Below, in pieces: positions 1 through 8,218 of a stretch of 43,722 nt of DNA; position 1 is the first letter of the stretch; each line of letters starts with the position of its first letter. This DNA comes from an uncultured Muribaculaceae bacterium (GTDB lineage Bacteria > Bacteroidota > Bacteroidia > Bacteroidales > Muribaculaceae). The position numbers and the translations under genes are program-made. The notes below the pieces were generated by a model. It was given only the letters and a program-made list of their open reading frames with translations. It made no database searches and had not been told where the DNA came from. The stretch lies in the NCBI GenBank assembly GCA_910587545.1, contig CAJUMI010000010.1, positions 1 to 43,722 on the forward strand. Direction: 5' to 3'.

Positions 1-71
1 TATGTTTTACAACATGCTATCCAAAGAGGATGCGCCTATTTTGACACACCCTCTTATTATCTGATTTTTTT

Positions 72-1250
72 TCAGCGGGCGAGGATCTTTGTCACGGTGT
101 TGCCGGCCTTGACGAGATATAGGCCGGCCGAGGGCAGTGTCAGCGATGCCCCTGCCTCGGCGTTGCCGACAGTAGCTATGCGGTTGCCTGTGATGTTGAA
201 GATCTCGGCGCTTTCGACTCCGAAGACATAGAGTGTGCGACCGTCGACGCGGACGATTGCTGTTGATGCCGCGGCCTCGGCGATGCCGGCCGGGATGTCG
301 GTTGACAGGTGCAGTTCGTCGGGCGTCCCTGCGGGCACAATAAGATAGGCCTTGTTGCGGGGCAGGTATTTCAGGTCGGCTGTGGTGAAACCGATCGATC
401 CGTCTGACAGACGGCCGAGGACACGCATTGTCTTGTTATCGTATTCGATGAAGTTATAGTGTATCACATCGTCGTCGTTGCAGAAATACACGCCCTTGAG
501 CACGTTGTCGGCCGGACGCTGCGCGCTTCCGCCGATATTTAGACGGTTGTCGGAGGCTGTCGCGCCCGATGCTTTGATGATGACGGGCGTGCCCTTGGCC
601 ACGGTGCCGTCGATCTCCTTGATGTAAGCCTTGCCGCTGCCGACGCCACACACATAGTATGCTTTCATGCCGGCGGAGTGGAAGGAGAAGGGGAAGTCGG
701 CGTAAAGAGTGGAATAATAGTCACCGCCGTCTTCCAGCTCGGGGGCGATGCCGAAGTAGTTGGTCTCCGTGTCTATCGGAGTGAAGATCCAGCGGTAGTA
801 TTCGCCGTTTTCGAGCGATGTGACATAGCCTCGCTTGGCTGTAGAGCGTGTGCCGTCGCCGATGTAGCGGGTGAGCCCGCTGTTGCGGCCGAAGATGCTG
901 TAATGGCCTTTGTTCTTGTCAGCGAGACGTATGCTGACTGGGTAGTCGATTATGGCGTTGACGCCGGTGCCCTGTGTCTGCAGGTCGTAGTCCTGTTTTT
1001 TGCCGTTTAGATCCATTACATAGATCACAGTCGCGGGGTCGGAGATCGTATTTTCGAGGCCTTTCCAGAGTTGGATGGCGCCGAGTTCGGCGGTGGTGGC
1101 CTGGAAATTCAGCTTGCCTTTGTCGTCGAGGACATATATGTAGCGTTCGGTCTTCGCATTGTGCACGCGGTAGTAGCCGTCGCCGTTGATCAGGGCTGAA
1201 GCCGATATTGCGATTGCGCAGGAGAGCAGTGTTGCAATTGATTTTTTCAT
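72..1250 (-). CDS. Secreted protein with type IX-like C-terminal sorting tail, function unknown
   Basis: A 392-residue protein with a clear signal peptide (MKKSIATLLSCAIAISASA). The last 45 or so residues (EIFNITGNRIATVG, then LPSAGLYLVKAG, ending in ILAR) have the form of the Bacteroidetes C-terminal sorting tail used by type IX secretion: a beta-rich 'form/identity' stretch followed by GLYLVK. The first third (residues about 22-60, GYYRVHNAKTERYIYVLDD) resembles the beta-rich openings of secreted ricin-like or carbohydrate-facing proteins, but I do not recognise a catalytic domain. It has its own promoter (TAATTTTG about 24 bases upstream) and lies downstream of the ompA terminator, so it is probably monocistronic. 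The type IX assignment is inference. Confidence 0.8.
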   Translation of the reverse strand: MKKSIATLLSCAIAISASALINGDGYYRVHNAKTERYIYVLDDKGKLNFQATTAELGAIQLWKGLENTISDPATVIYVMDLNGKKQDYDLQTQGTGVNAIIDYPVSIRLADKNKGHYSIFGRNSGLTRYIGDGTRSTAKRGYVTSLENGEYYRWIFTPIDTETNYFGIAPELEDGGDYYSTLYADFPFSFHSAGMKAYYVCGVGSGKAYIKEIDGTVAKGTPVIIKASGATASDNRLNIGGSAQRPADNVLKGVYFCNDDDVIHYNFIEYDNKTMRVLGRLSDGSIGFTTADLKYLPRNKAYLIVPAGTPDELHLSTDIPAGIAEAAASTAIVRVDGRTLYVFGVESAEIFNITGNRIATVGNAEAGASLTLPSAGLYLVKAGNTVTKILAR

Positions 1251-1273
1251 ATCTGATTTTGTGTATTTGGCTA

Positions 1274-1281
1274 CAAAATTA
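1274..1281 (-). promoter_or_regulatory. -7 promoter element for the secreted protein gene
   Basis: Read on the minus strand this is TAATTTTG, an exact match to the Bacteroidetes -7 box TAnnTTTG, 23 bases before the start codon. No clear TTG -33 element is visible 19-21 bases upstream. Confidence 0.5.
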
Positions 1282-1326
1282 CGATAATTTATCTGAAAAT
1301 TAAAGCGATTTTAGTTAAAAAACGGG

Positions 1327-1397
1327 ACAGGCTTGTCTGGTCTGTCAAGGGTGCGGATCCAGACCTGTTTGACTTGTCTGTCAGGTCTGCGCCGTCA
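1327..1397 (-). repeat. 9-base-period degenerate tandem repeat (locus A)
   Basis: On the minus strand about seven consecutive nonamers keep phase: CAGACCTGA, CAGACAAGT, CAAACAGGT, CTGGATCCG, CACCCTTGA, CAGACCAGA, CAAGCCTGT. The consensus CRGACAAGT is shared with the repeats at 5613 and 33160. It lies in the gap between the OmpA gene and the secreted-protein gene. Confidence 0.6.
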
Positions 1398-1407
1398 AAT
1401 AATTCCC

Positions 1408-1454
1408 TCTGCTCAAAAAGCAGATCGGCGTGCCTCACATGAGGCACACCGATC
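1408..1454 (-). terminator. Terminator of the lipoprotein-ompA unit
   Basis: A 15-base stem (GATCGGCGTGCCTCA with its complement, one mismatch, 2-base loop) at 1423-1454 is followed on the minus strand by a second small stem TCTGC/GCAGA whose loop carries TTTTT. It sits about 30 bases after the OmpA stop codon. Confidence 0.75.
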
Positions 1455-1485
1455 CGGTAACAAAGTAAATTAATATAATAATTAA

Positions 1486-2646
1486 TTATTCTACGATACA
1501 GATTGCGACGCGGTTCTGAGCCGGGGTCGAGTAGGGCTGGTCTTCGATCTCGCCCATGCTTTTGGCGATGATGCGGTCGGCTGCGATGCCATACTCTGAT
1601 GTAAGAGCCTTGACAACAGCTTCAGAGCGCTGCTTTGAGAGACGGAGATTGATGTCCATGTTGCCTGTGCCCTTGTCGGCGTAGCCGGTCACGGTCACCT
1701 TGGTGTCGGGGTGCTGCTTCATGTAGCGGGCGACTTCGGCCACCTTGTACATCTCGTCCTTGGTGATCTTGCAGGTAGAGATCTTGAAGAATACGTCGCG
1801 CGACAGGGGTGCGGGCACTTCCTTGATAACGACTTTCTCTACGATCTTCTCTACGGGCACCTCTACGATGCGCTCGACAACGTTGGTCTCGTTGTTGTCA
1901 ACTGCTGCGCGGGCTTTGCGTTTGTTCTTGGTGAAGGTTGTTCCGAAAGCGTATTTCACGCCAACGAGACCGTTGAAGTACCAGTCGGCGTTGCCGGCTT
2001 TCTTGGAGTTGTAACCGTCAGGGAGAACGTTAGCCTGAAGTTCGAGGCCGACTTTGAGGTTGCTTGTCACGTTGAAGTCAACGAAGGCGCCGAACTGGGT
2101 GACGAAGCGTGCCTTGGTGCCTGACCAGATGTTGCGGAGCACGTCGGGGCGGGCGTTTGCCTCCTGGATGTCTGCGTAGAGATTGTTCTTGAGGATGGAG
2201 TTCACGTCGTTGGCTTCATTGTTGTGCCATGCGATGTTGGCGCCGATACCCGCAAAGAGGCCTGCGCTTACCAGACGCTCGGGGTTGTAGCCGCCGATGA
2301 GGTTGGTTAGGTCCATTGTTGCGTTGACGGTCGGAGCGATATAGTTCCATTTCCAGTCAGAGCGGTTGCCGTCGACGGTGATGGAGCCTTTCGAGTTAAG
2401 GCCGTTGAGCACGAGGCGTGCGCCGAAAATCGGGTTGAAACGGTAGCCTGCGCCGATCTGGGCGTTGAACGATGTCAGGCGTCCGAAACTTGTTTCGCCC
2501 AAGGTCTCCTGCATGCCGACCTGACCCTGGATGTACCAGTGGGGCTGGAAGACATATTCGGTCTCCTCGGCTGCCGACTGTGCGTTAGCCATGAAGGCTG
2601 CGCAGAGGGCGAATGAGGCCGAAAATAATAACTTATTGATTTTCAT
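1486..2646 (-). CDS. OmpA-family outer-membrane protein with peptidoglycan-binding domain
   Basis: A 386-residue protein: signal peptide (about residues 1-22, ending AFMANAQ), an N-terminal eight-strand-type beta-barrel (about 30-235), a linker rich in Val, Glu and Pro (VVERIVEVPVEKIVEK, about 255-280), and a C-terminal OmpA domain (about 285-386). The OmpA domain shows the usual core: VTGYADKGTG and NLRLSKQRSEAVVKAL. It should anchor the outer membrane to peptidoglycan. It begins 40 bases after the large lipoprotein gene and ends at a strong terminator, so the two are probably one transcript. The barrel is a family-level call; the OmpA domain is certain from sequence. Confidence 0.93.
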   Translation of the reverse strand: MKINKLLFSASFALCAAFMANAQSAAEETEYVFQPHWYIQGQVGMQETLGETSFGRLTSFNAQIGAGYRFNPIFGARLVLNGLNSKGSITVDGNRSDWKWNYIAPTVNATMDLTNLIGGYNPERLVSAGLFAGIGANIAWHNNEANDVNSILKNNLYADIQEANARPDVLRNIWSGTKARFVTQFGAFVDFNVTSNLKVGLELQANVLPDGYNSKKAGNADWYFNGLVGVKYAFGTTFTKNKRKARAAVDNNETNVVERIVEVPVEKIVEKVVIKEVPAPLSRDVFFKISTCKITKDEMYKVAEVARYMKQHPDTKVTVTGYADKGTGNMDINLRLSKQRSEAVVKALTSEYGIAADRIIAKSMGEIEDQPYSTPAQNRVAICIVE

Positions 2647-2686
2647 GAGTTCTTAATTTCTAAAAGTTTTGAACCTTGACGATTGA

Positions 2687-5374
2687 TTAACGTGCAATCA
2701 TGATGTAGCACTTGACGGTCGAAGTGTGACCGGTGTAGTCGAGAGCCTGGTAGGCTACCTCGTAGCGGTCTCCGTCGGCAGCGCCTTTGACGTTGAGGGC
2801 TACGCGATACTGGCCGTTGTCGAGGATCTTGGCGAGGGTTGCGTTGGCTGTTTTGGCGAGTTCAGGTTTGGGATTGCCGTTCTTGTCTGTTACCTTGACA
2901 ACGCCTACGATCTTCTTGAATGCGGGAGCGAGAGTCTCGAAGTTGTAGGTTGTAGCCCAGAGTGAGATAGCTTCGCCTGTACCCTTGAAGATGGTCGGAG
3001 CCGAGGGATCGGTGCTAAGGATGCCGAAGGGCAGTTCGACCTCAGGAGTAGTGCCGTTGAGGGCGAGCTTGCCGGCCTTGCGGTAGAGAAGCACTGACTG
3101 CAGGTAGTGGTTGGGATCGTCGAGGACTTTGTTTACGCGGTTAGCAATGGCGTTGTACTTGTCGATAAGAGTGTTGACCTTGCCGAGGTAGTCCTTGTTG
3201 ATCTGGTCTACGAGGTTGTCGAGCTTGTCCTGGATGCCGCCCATCATGTCGTTGACCTGTTTTACGAGGTCAGCTACGACGCCGATCGGTTTCTTGGGAT
3301 CATAAGGATATTTAGGATCAACTGCTTCGGGATCGTTTTCATCCTTGGGTGCGTTGAAGAGGGCATACCAGATTGCTTCCTGCACGCGGTCGTCGAGGCT
3401 GGGTTCTCCGGGTTTGCCTTCGAGCCATTCGTCGATAGCTGCAATGAGGTTGTCCTGAATTTCCTGGGCCTGGTCTGTGATGTCAATCTCGTCTTCGATC
3501 GTAACCGTTTCATTGCCATCACTACCTTCAACAGTTCCGGTAAGTTTTACGGGAACTTTGATTTCGCTGAGGTCTTTGAATTCGGGTTTGCCGAAGTTGA
3601 GCTTGAGGCTGAAGTTGTTGCCGTCAACAGTGAACTTGCCGAGGTCGAGGTCGACCATGTCCTTGTTGATTTCGATTGAGCCGAAGGTCGGGATGTGGCG
3701 GATAGAGGTGCCTTTGAGGGTAGCGAACGAAAGCGGTTTGTAAGCTGTGGCAGCCATGCCGTAGTTCGAGTAGACCTTCTGGTCTTCTTTGATCCAGTTG
3801 CCCTGTGTGTCTTTGCCTGTGGCTGCTTCGTAGGTGTAGCGGAGTGCGTTTGCGTCGCAGATGTTCTGGAGCTGCTGGTAGACTTTCTTGAGCAGAGTTG
3901 CGGCGTCAGAAGCGGTGCGGTTCTGGACGGCGTCTTTGAGAGCCTGAACGAGGCCGGGCTCGATGTTGACTTTGATGTCGGCGAGTTTTTCTACAGGCAC
4001 GACAGCCTCAGCCTGATAGAGGCCGTTGCCGTTGTTTTCTGAGCGGGCGCCGATGCCGAATTTGAGAACTGTCTCGTTGTCTTTTGCTACATTGATAACT
4101 TCGATTGCGGGATCATCATCGCGGCTGTTTACGAGAGCGAAGCCGTCGAGATCAACCTTTCTGACGGTGCCGGGGTTGACGGTGAACCAGAAGTTGCCGA
4201 GAGTAGCTTTGCCTTCGGCGTTAGTTGAAACGATAGTTCCGGGCACCGAGAATGTGTCTGATGTGATAGAGCTCCAGTCGATGTCGTCGTTGTCCTGGCT
4301 GTAGCATTCTGCGGCAACGCCTGATACGGGGAATGTGTTTGCGCTTGTGGCGCGTTCGCCGTAGCAAGTCATGAGCACCATAGAATTGATGCCGAACGGA
4401 GTGTTGAATCCACCGAAGATCGAGTTGTGGCTTGCCTGAAGGATGAGGCTTGTAACCATGTCGTTGAGACGATTGAACAGCATGTCGACGTCTTCCTGAA
4501 GTTTTTCGATAGCTGCGCTGTTGTCTTTAATCTTCTGCATCACTTCGCCGTAGTTCCACCATGCGGTTTCGCCTTCGGGAAGCTGAGCGTTTTGGTAGAT
4601 GTTTTTGTACATCTCCTGGATGCCTGCGAGATCCGAGTAGACTTCGTTAAGAGCCTTGATGGCATCTTTGTTGAGTTTGTATTTGTCGTCTTTTGTGAAC
4701 TCAAGAAGATATTCGAGAGCGAGCTTGTTGCTGATGATGAACTGACCCTGATTTACGAGATTCTGGAATTCAGCGCCATCTTTCCAGCCGCAGTCCTCGA
4801 ACCATTTGCTGAGGTCGCCTACTTCTTTGATAAGACCTGACTGTCCGTCCTCGCCGTAAAGAACCTTATTGATAGCATCGATTTCAACTTGGACTTTGAG
4901 ATTGCCGTCTGAGTCGAAAAGACCTTCGAGTTTAGGTTTCAGAGTGAGCAGTTCCTTGATGTCCTCTACGTCTGCTTCATCAAACGGACCTGTCTTTTCT
5001 TCAAGAGCTGTGACTCGGTCGATAAGGCCGGGTGTGTTGCCATTGCCGTTGAGTATCTCAAGGATGTTGTCGACGGTGTTCTTGTCGGCTTTTTTTGCGA
5101 GTAATTCTTTAACCCACTCAACGATACTGGTCTTGTCGGTGTCTTCGGGCAAGTTGCCGATCAGCGTTTCAAGTTCGCTGATTTTGGTCGCACAATTAGT
5201 CGAGCAGTTTTCACACTGTGTTTTGAGGGCCTCGAGGGCTGCTTTCAGAGAAACCTGCTGAGAGTTGAGCTCAGTGTAAAGATCTTCATCTGTGTCTTTA
5301 CAGGAGGTAAACGTGCTGAACCCGCCGGCGGTGACAGCCAAGAGGAGCACACCTGTGATGAAATGTTTCTTCAT
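2687..5374 (-). CDS. Very large coiled-coil surface lipoprotein, function unknown
   Basis: An 895-residue protein with a lipoprotein signal peptide whose lipobox ends at Cys25 (FSTFTSCKD). The first 150 residues are heptad-like helices (residues 35-70 and 120-150) with a short Cys cluster CENCSTNC (about 54-61). A central region (about 320-640) is beta-rich, a second helical stretch follows (about 690-770, KQVNDMMGGIQDKLDNLVDQ), and the last 100 residues are again beta-rich. The layout suggests an elongated outer-membrane or surface stalk. It is the first gene of a pair with the OmpA-type protein, so a shared envelope role is likely but unproven. I do not recognise a named family. Confidence 0.8.
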   Translation of the reverse strand: MKKHFITGVLLLAVTAGGFSTFTSCKDTDEDLYTELNSQQVSLKAALEALKTQCENCSTNCATKISELETLIGNLPEDTDKTSIVEWVKELLAKKADKNTVDNILEILNGNGNTPGLIDRVTALEEKTGPFDEADVEDIKELLTLKPKLEGLFDSDGNLKVQVEIDAINKVLYGEDGQSGLIKEVGDLSKWFEDCGWKDGAEFQNLVNQGQFIISNKLALEYLLEFTKDDKYKLNKDAIKALNEVYSDLAGIQEMYKNIYQNAQLPEGETAWWNYGEVMQKIKDNSAAIEKLQEDVDMLFNRLNDMVTSLILQASHNSIFGGFNTPFGINSMVLMTCYGERATSANTFPVSGVAAECYSQDNDDIDWSSITSDTFSVPGTIVSTNAEGKATLGNFWFTVNPGTVRKVDLDGFALVNSRDDDPAIEVINVAKDNETVLKFGIGARSENNGNGLYQAEAVVPVEKLADIKVNIEPGLVQALKDAVQNRTASDAATLLKKVYQQLQNICDANALRYTYEAATGKDTQGNWIKEDQKVYSNYGMAATAYKPLSFATLKGTSIRHIPTFGSIEINKDMVDLDLGKFTVDGNNFSLKLNFGKPEFKDLSEIKVPVKLTGTVEGSDGNETVTIEDEIDITDQAQEIQDNLIAAIDEWLEGKPGEPSLDDRVQEAIWYALFNAPKDENDPEAVDPKYPYDPKKPIGVVADLVKQVNDMMGGIQDKLDNLVDQINKDYLGKVNTLIDKYNAIANRVNKVLDDPNHYLQSVLLYRKAGKLALNGTTPEVELPFGILSTDPSAPTIFKGTGEAISLWATTYNFETLAPAFKKIVGVVKVTDKNGNPKPELAKTANATLAKILDNGQYRVALNVKGAADGDRYEVAYQALDYTGHTSTVKCYIMIAR

Positions 5375-5518
5375 TTTGCTTTGTTTGAAAGTTATATTAT
5401 TAGATGATTAATGTGTTGACGTCTATAGGATACTTTCGGCGTTGTTTTTTCGTTGTATGTGTATATTTTTTAGAGTAGATAATTGTTGTTTTTTGTGTGA
5501 AATTACTTTATCAAGTGG

Positions 5519-5526
5519 CGAAGTTA
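5519..5526 (-). promoter_or_regulatory. Possible -7 element for the lipoprotein-ompA unit
   Basis: Minus-strand TAACTTCG, one mismatch from TAnnTTTG, about 145 bases before the lipoprotein start. The same eight bases occur in the other direction at 5740s ahead of the barrel gene. A long A/T-rich leader would result. No firm -33 element. Confidence 0.3.
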
Positions 5527-5608
5527 AGCAAAATATTTCAAACCTGCCATGTTTTAACCAAAAAAATGTTTTCAGGATTAAAAATAGAGAAGATTAGAAG
5601 GCTCCGAA

Positions 5609-5719
5609 ATGTCAGACTATTCAGACGGATCAGACAGCTCAGACGGCGCGGGCGACTTGTACAGTCCGGACAAGTCAGAGTCGTCAGACAAGTCCGAGAG
5701 ATCTAAGCGATTAAAATAA
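5609..5719 (+). other. 36-codon Ser/Asp-rich ORF inside the 9-base repeat (doubtful gene)
   Basis: Starting at ATG the repeat reads as Ser-Asp-X units (MSDYSDGSDSSDG) and ends with a basic tail (KSERSKRLK) at TAA. The reading is open because the repeat unit is nine bases. The other two repeat loci do not have an ATG in the matching frame, so I think the DNA repeat, not a protein, is what is maintained. No ribosome-binding site was evident. Confidence 0.2.
5613..5702 (+). repeat. 9-base-period degenerate tandem repeat (locus B)
   Basis: Ten nonamers run in perfect phase with no insertion or deletion, starting CAGACTATT, CAGACGGAT, CAGACAGCT, CAGACGGCG and later CGGACAAGT, CAGAGTCGT, CAGACAAGT, CCGAGAGAT. 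It lies in the divergent gap between the lipoprotein and barrel genes (5375-5779); the rest of that 405-base gap is A/T-rich leader and promoter sequence. Confidence 0.75.
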
Positions 5720-5779
5720 ATTTTTGTTTGCTCTTACTTTTTCGTAACTTCGCGCAAGATAAACCAATCACACAACACG

Positions 5780-6781
5780 ATGTCTCATCTCCATCACATC
5801 TTTTCGCGCTCGCTGTCGGCTCTCATAGTGGCAGTGCAGGCGGCCACAATGACGGCACAGACGGCCGCGTCCGCGGGGCAGCCGCAAGTGATCAACGCCG
5901 ACCGCAACATCTTCTCCCATCTCGAAGTCGGAGTGGGAGTCGGGACGACGGGCATAGGCATAGACCTGGCCACACATATTACAGATCACCTGCGCGTGAG
6001 GGCGGGTGTCGATTTCACTCCTCACATAAAGGTGCCGATGTCGTTCAGCCTTCAGAGCTACACTGACGAGGGCGGGGTCAACGCGGGCAATTTCGAGAAG
6101 ATGCAAAGCTATATGAAAAAACTCACGGGCATCGATGTCGACGACCGTGTGGATCTCGACGGCGTGCCGACAATGACCAGCTTCAAGCTCCTGTTTGACG
6201 TTTATCCCTGGGTCGACAGGGGTTGGCGCTTCACAGCGGGTTTCTATGCCGGCGGCCGACGCGCGGCAAAGGCTCTAAACACCATGGGTGAGATGCCGTC
6301 GCTGCTCGCAGTCAATATCTACAATAATTTCTATGATTATATAATGAGTGACGATGCCATTGACAAGCCGATATTCGGCAACACCTACCTCGATCCGTTT
6401 ATGGTCGACGAGATACGCGAGGATCTCGAGGGGCAGGGCTATATGGGCATCCATGTCGGCGACTACAAAGACGGCCGGCCCTACATGATGCAGCCTGACA
6501 AGGACGGAATGGTTAAGGTCAGCGCTTTTGTCAACCGTTTCAAGCCCTACGTAGGTCTCGGCTACACCGGCGATCTCGGCAAGACCAAGCGCTGGAAGCT
6601 TGACGTCGACTGCGGCATGATGATGTGGGGCGGCACGCCGTCGCTCATTGTCCACGATGGTGTCAATCTGAGCAAGGACATCGTCAACATCAAGGGTAAG
6701 CCGGGCGACTATGTCGACATGATGAAGGCATTCAAGGTCTATCCTGTTGTCAGCGTGTCGGTAAGTTATCGAATATTCTGA
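5780..6781 (+). CDS. Outer-membrane beta-barrel protein, function unknown
   Basis: A 333-residue protein with a signal peptide (about residues 1-28, ending MTAQT). The mature part begins with alternating amphipathic strands (LEVGVGVGTTGIGIDLATHI) and repeats the pattern HLRVRAGVDFTP, WRFTAGFYAGG, FKPYVGLGYTGD, and ends VSVSYRIF, a C-terminal aromatic as expected for barrels inserted by the Bam machinery. No ligand can be named. It is 18 bases upstream of the helicase gene, so the two may be co-transcribed, though their jobs look unrelated. A plausible promoter is a TTTTTG about 18 bases before TAACTTCG at 5740s, giving a leader of about 30 bases. Confidence 0.82.
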   Translation: MSHLHHIFSRSLSALIVAVQAATMTAQTAASAGQPQVINADRNIFSHLEVGVGVGTTGIGIDLATHITDHLRVRAGVDFTPHIKVPMSFSLQSYTDEGGVNAGNFEKMQSYMKKLTGIDVDDRVDLDGVPTMTSFKLLFDVYPWVDRGWRFTAGFYAGGRRAAKALNTMGEMPSLLAVNIYNNFYDYIMSDDAIDKPIFGNTYLDPFMVDEIREDLEGQGYMGIHVGDYKDGRPYMMQPDKDGMVKVSAFVNRFKPYVGLGYTGDLGKTKRWKLDVDCGMMMWGGTPSLIVHDGVNLSKDIVNIKGKPGDYVDMMKAFKVYPVVSVSVSYRIF

Positions 6782-6799
6782 TCCGCCTCCGGTTCTCTG

Positions 6800-8218
6800 A
6801 TGGACGCAAAGGAGTTTGCCGCCAATGTGCTGCTCGCGCTGCCTTATGAGGCCAATGACCAGCAGGTGGCGGTGATCGCCGCGCTGTCGCGCTTCTGCGC
6901 GCCCGCGCCGACGGTCAGCGACCGGGTGTTTGTGCTGAACGGGTATGCCGGTACGGGCAAGACCTCGCTCACGGGCGCGTTGGTGAGGACGCTCGCGTCG
7001 GTCGGGATCGCGACCGTGCTGCTCGCTCCGACGGGCAGGGCGGCCAAGGTGTTCAGCGCCAATTCGGGCCATTCGGCCTATACGATCCATCGTAAGATCT
7101 ACCGCCATCAGTTCGGGAGCGACTTCGGCGCGGGACGTTCGGCCGTGCAGCAGAACAACGGTCGCGACATAGTCTTTATTGTCGACGAGGCCTCGATGAT
7201 CGGGGCTGCCGACGAGCGGGGCAACAATCTGCTCGAAGATCTGATCCATTATGTTTACGCGGGCGAGAACTGCCGCCTGATACTGTTGGGCGACACTGCC
7301 CAGTTGCCGCCAGTCGGCTCTGCGGAATCGCCGGCGATGAGCGCCGAGGTGCTCAGGGGTTACGGTCTGAAAGTGACCAAGGCCACGCTGACGGCGACCG
7401 CGCGCCATAAGGGCGGTTCGGGCATACTTTATAACGCTACGTGGCTGCGGCGCGCCATGCAGGCCTCGGAGTTGCCGCAGCCGAGGCTGTTTACGGACGG
7501 TTTTGACGATGTGGCGTTGGTCAAGGGCGAGGATCTGCCCGAAATGCTCGATCAGGCTTATTCGCGCGACGGCATCGAGGAAACACTTCTGATCACCCGC
7601 AGCAACCGCATGGCCACAGACTATAACCGCGCCATCCGCGCCAATGTGCTCTATATCGAAGAGCAGCTGCAGCGCGGCGAACTGCTTATCGTCGCTAAGA
7701 ACAATTACTACTGGACCCGTAAGCTCAAGGATGTTGATTTCATAGCCAACGGCGACGTGGTGACGGTCGACCGTGTCGTCGGCACAGAGATGCGCTACGG
7801 CCTGCGCTTCGCCGACGTCGAGCTGTCGATGCCCGACCGTGGGAGCGCTGCGTTCCCGGCCAAAATAATGCTTGAGACCCTCACGGCCGAAACGGCCGGA
7901 ATGTCGCAGGACGATTATAACAGGTTATATTACGGGCTGATCGACGACGGGGAAATGTTTCCGGCCGATATGCCATACGAGCGGCGTGTCGCCAGGCTGC
8001 GTGACAATCCCTACTGGAACGCCCTGCAGGTCAAATATGCCTATGCAGCGACCTGCCACAAGGCTCAGGGCGGCCAGTGGAGCAATGTGTTTGTCGACCT
8101 GAGTTACATACCGCCCGAGGCGATGGGCATCGAATTCTATCGCTGGCTCTACACGGCGGTCTCACGCGCCCGTAGCCGGCTCTATCTTATCAACCCGCCG
8201 GTCGGCCCGGATCAGTGA
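6800..8218 (+). CDS. RecD-like superfamily 1 DNA helicase (AAA ATPase with UvrD_C_2 domain)
   Basis: 472 residues. The Walker A motif GYAGTGKT is at residues 48-55, with LLAPTGRAAKV after it, Walker B VDEAS at 128-132, motif III-like LGDTAQLPPVGS near 162, and the C-terminal YAATCHKAQGGQW and YTAVSRARSRLYL of the UvrD_C_2 fold. This matches the stand-alone 'ATP-dependent RecD-like helicase' common in Bacteroidetes, expected to unwind DNA 5' to 3' in repair or recombination. It lacks the long N-terminal domains of full RecD2, which fits the short family. Its TGA overlaps the end of the convergent slyD gene by 7 bases. Confidence 0.9.
   Translation: MDAKEFAANVLLALPYEANDQQVAVIAALSRFCAPAPTVSDRVFVLNGYAGTGKTSLTGALVRTLASVGIATVLLAPTGRAAKVFSANSGHSAYTIHRKIYRHQFGSDFGAGRSAVQQNNGRDIVFIVDEASMIGAADERGNNLLEDLIHYVYAGENCRLILLGDTAQLPPVGSAESPAMSAEVLRGYGLKVTKATLTATARHKGGSGILYNATWLRRAMQASELPQPRLFTDGFDDVALVKGEDLPEMLDQAYSRDGIEETLLITRSNRMATDYNRAIRANVLYIEEQLQRGELLIVAKNNYYWTRKLKDVDFIANGDVVTVDRVVGTEMRYGLRFADVELSMPDRGSAAFPAKIMLETLTAETAGMSQDDYNRLYYGLIDDGEMFPADMPYERRVARLRDNPYWNALQVKYAYAATCHKAQGGQWSNVFVDLSYIPPEAMGIEFYRWLYTAVSRARSRLYLINPPVGPDQ

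Noticed and set aside
5609..5702. CRISPR array
   Set aside because: The period is nine bases with degenerate units and no spacers; no cas gene is in the window.
6275..7408. Long minus-strand open frame (377 codons) opposite the barrel and helicase genes
   Set aside because: It spans two good genes on the other strand; its protein is rich in Arg and His with no domain, as expected for an antisense shadow in G+C-rich coding DNA.
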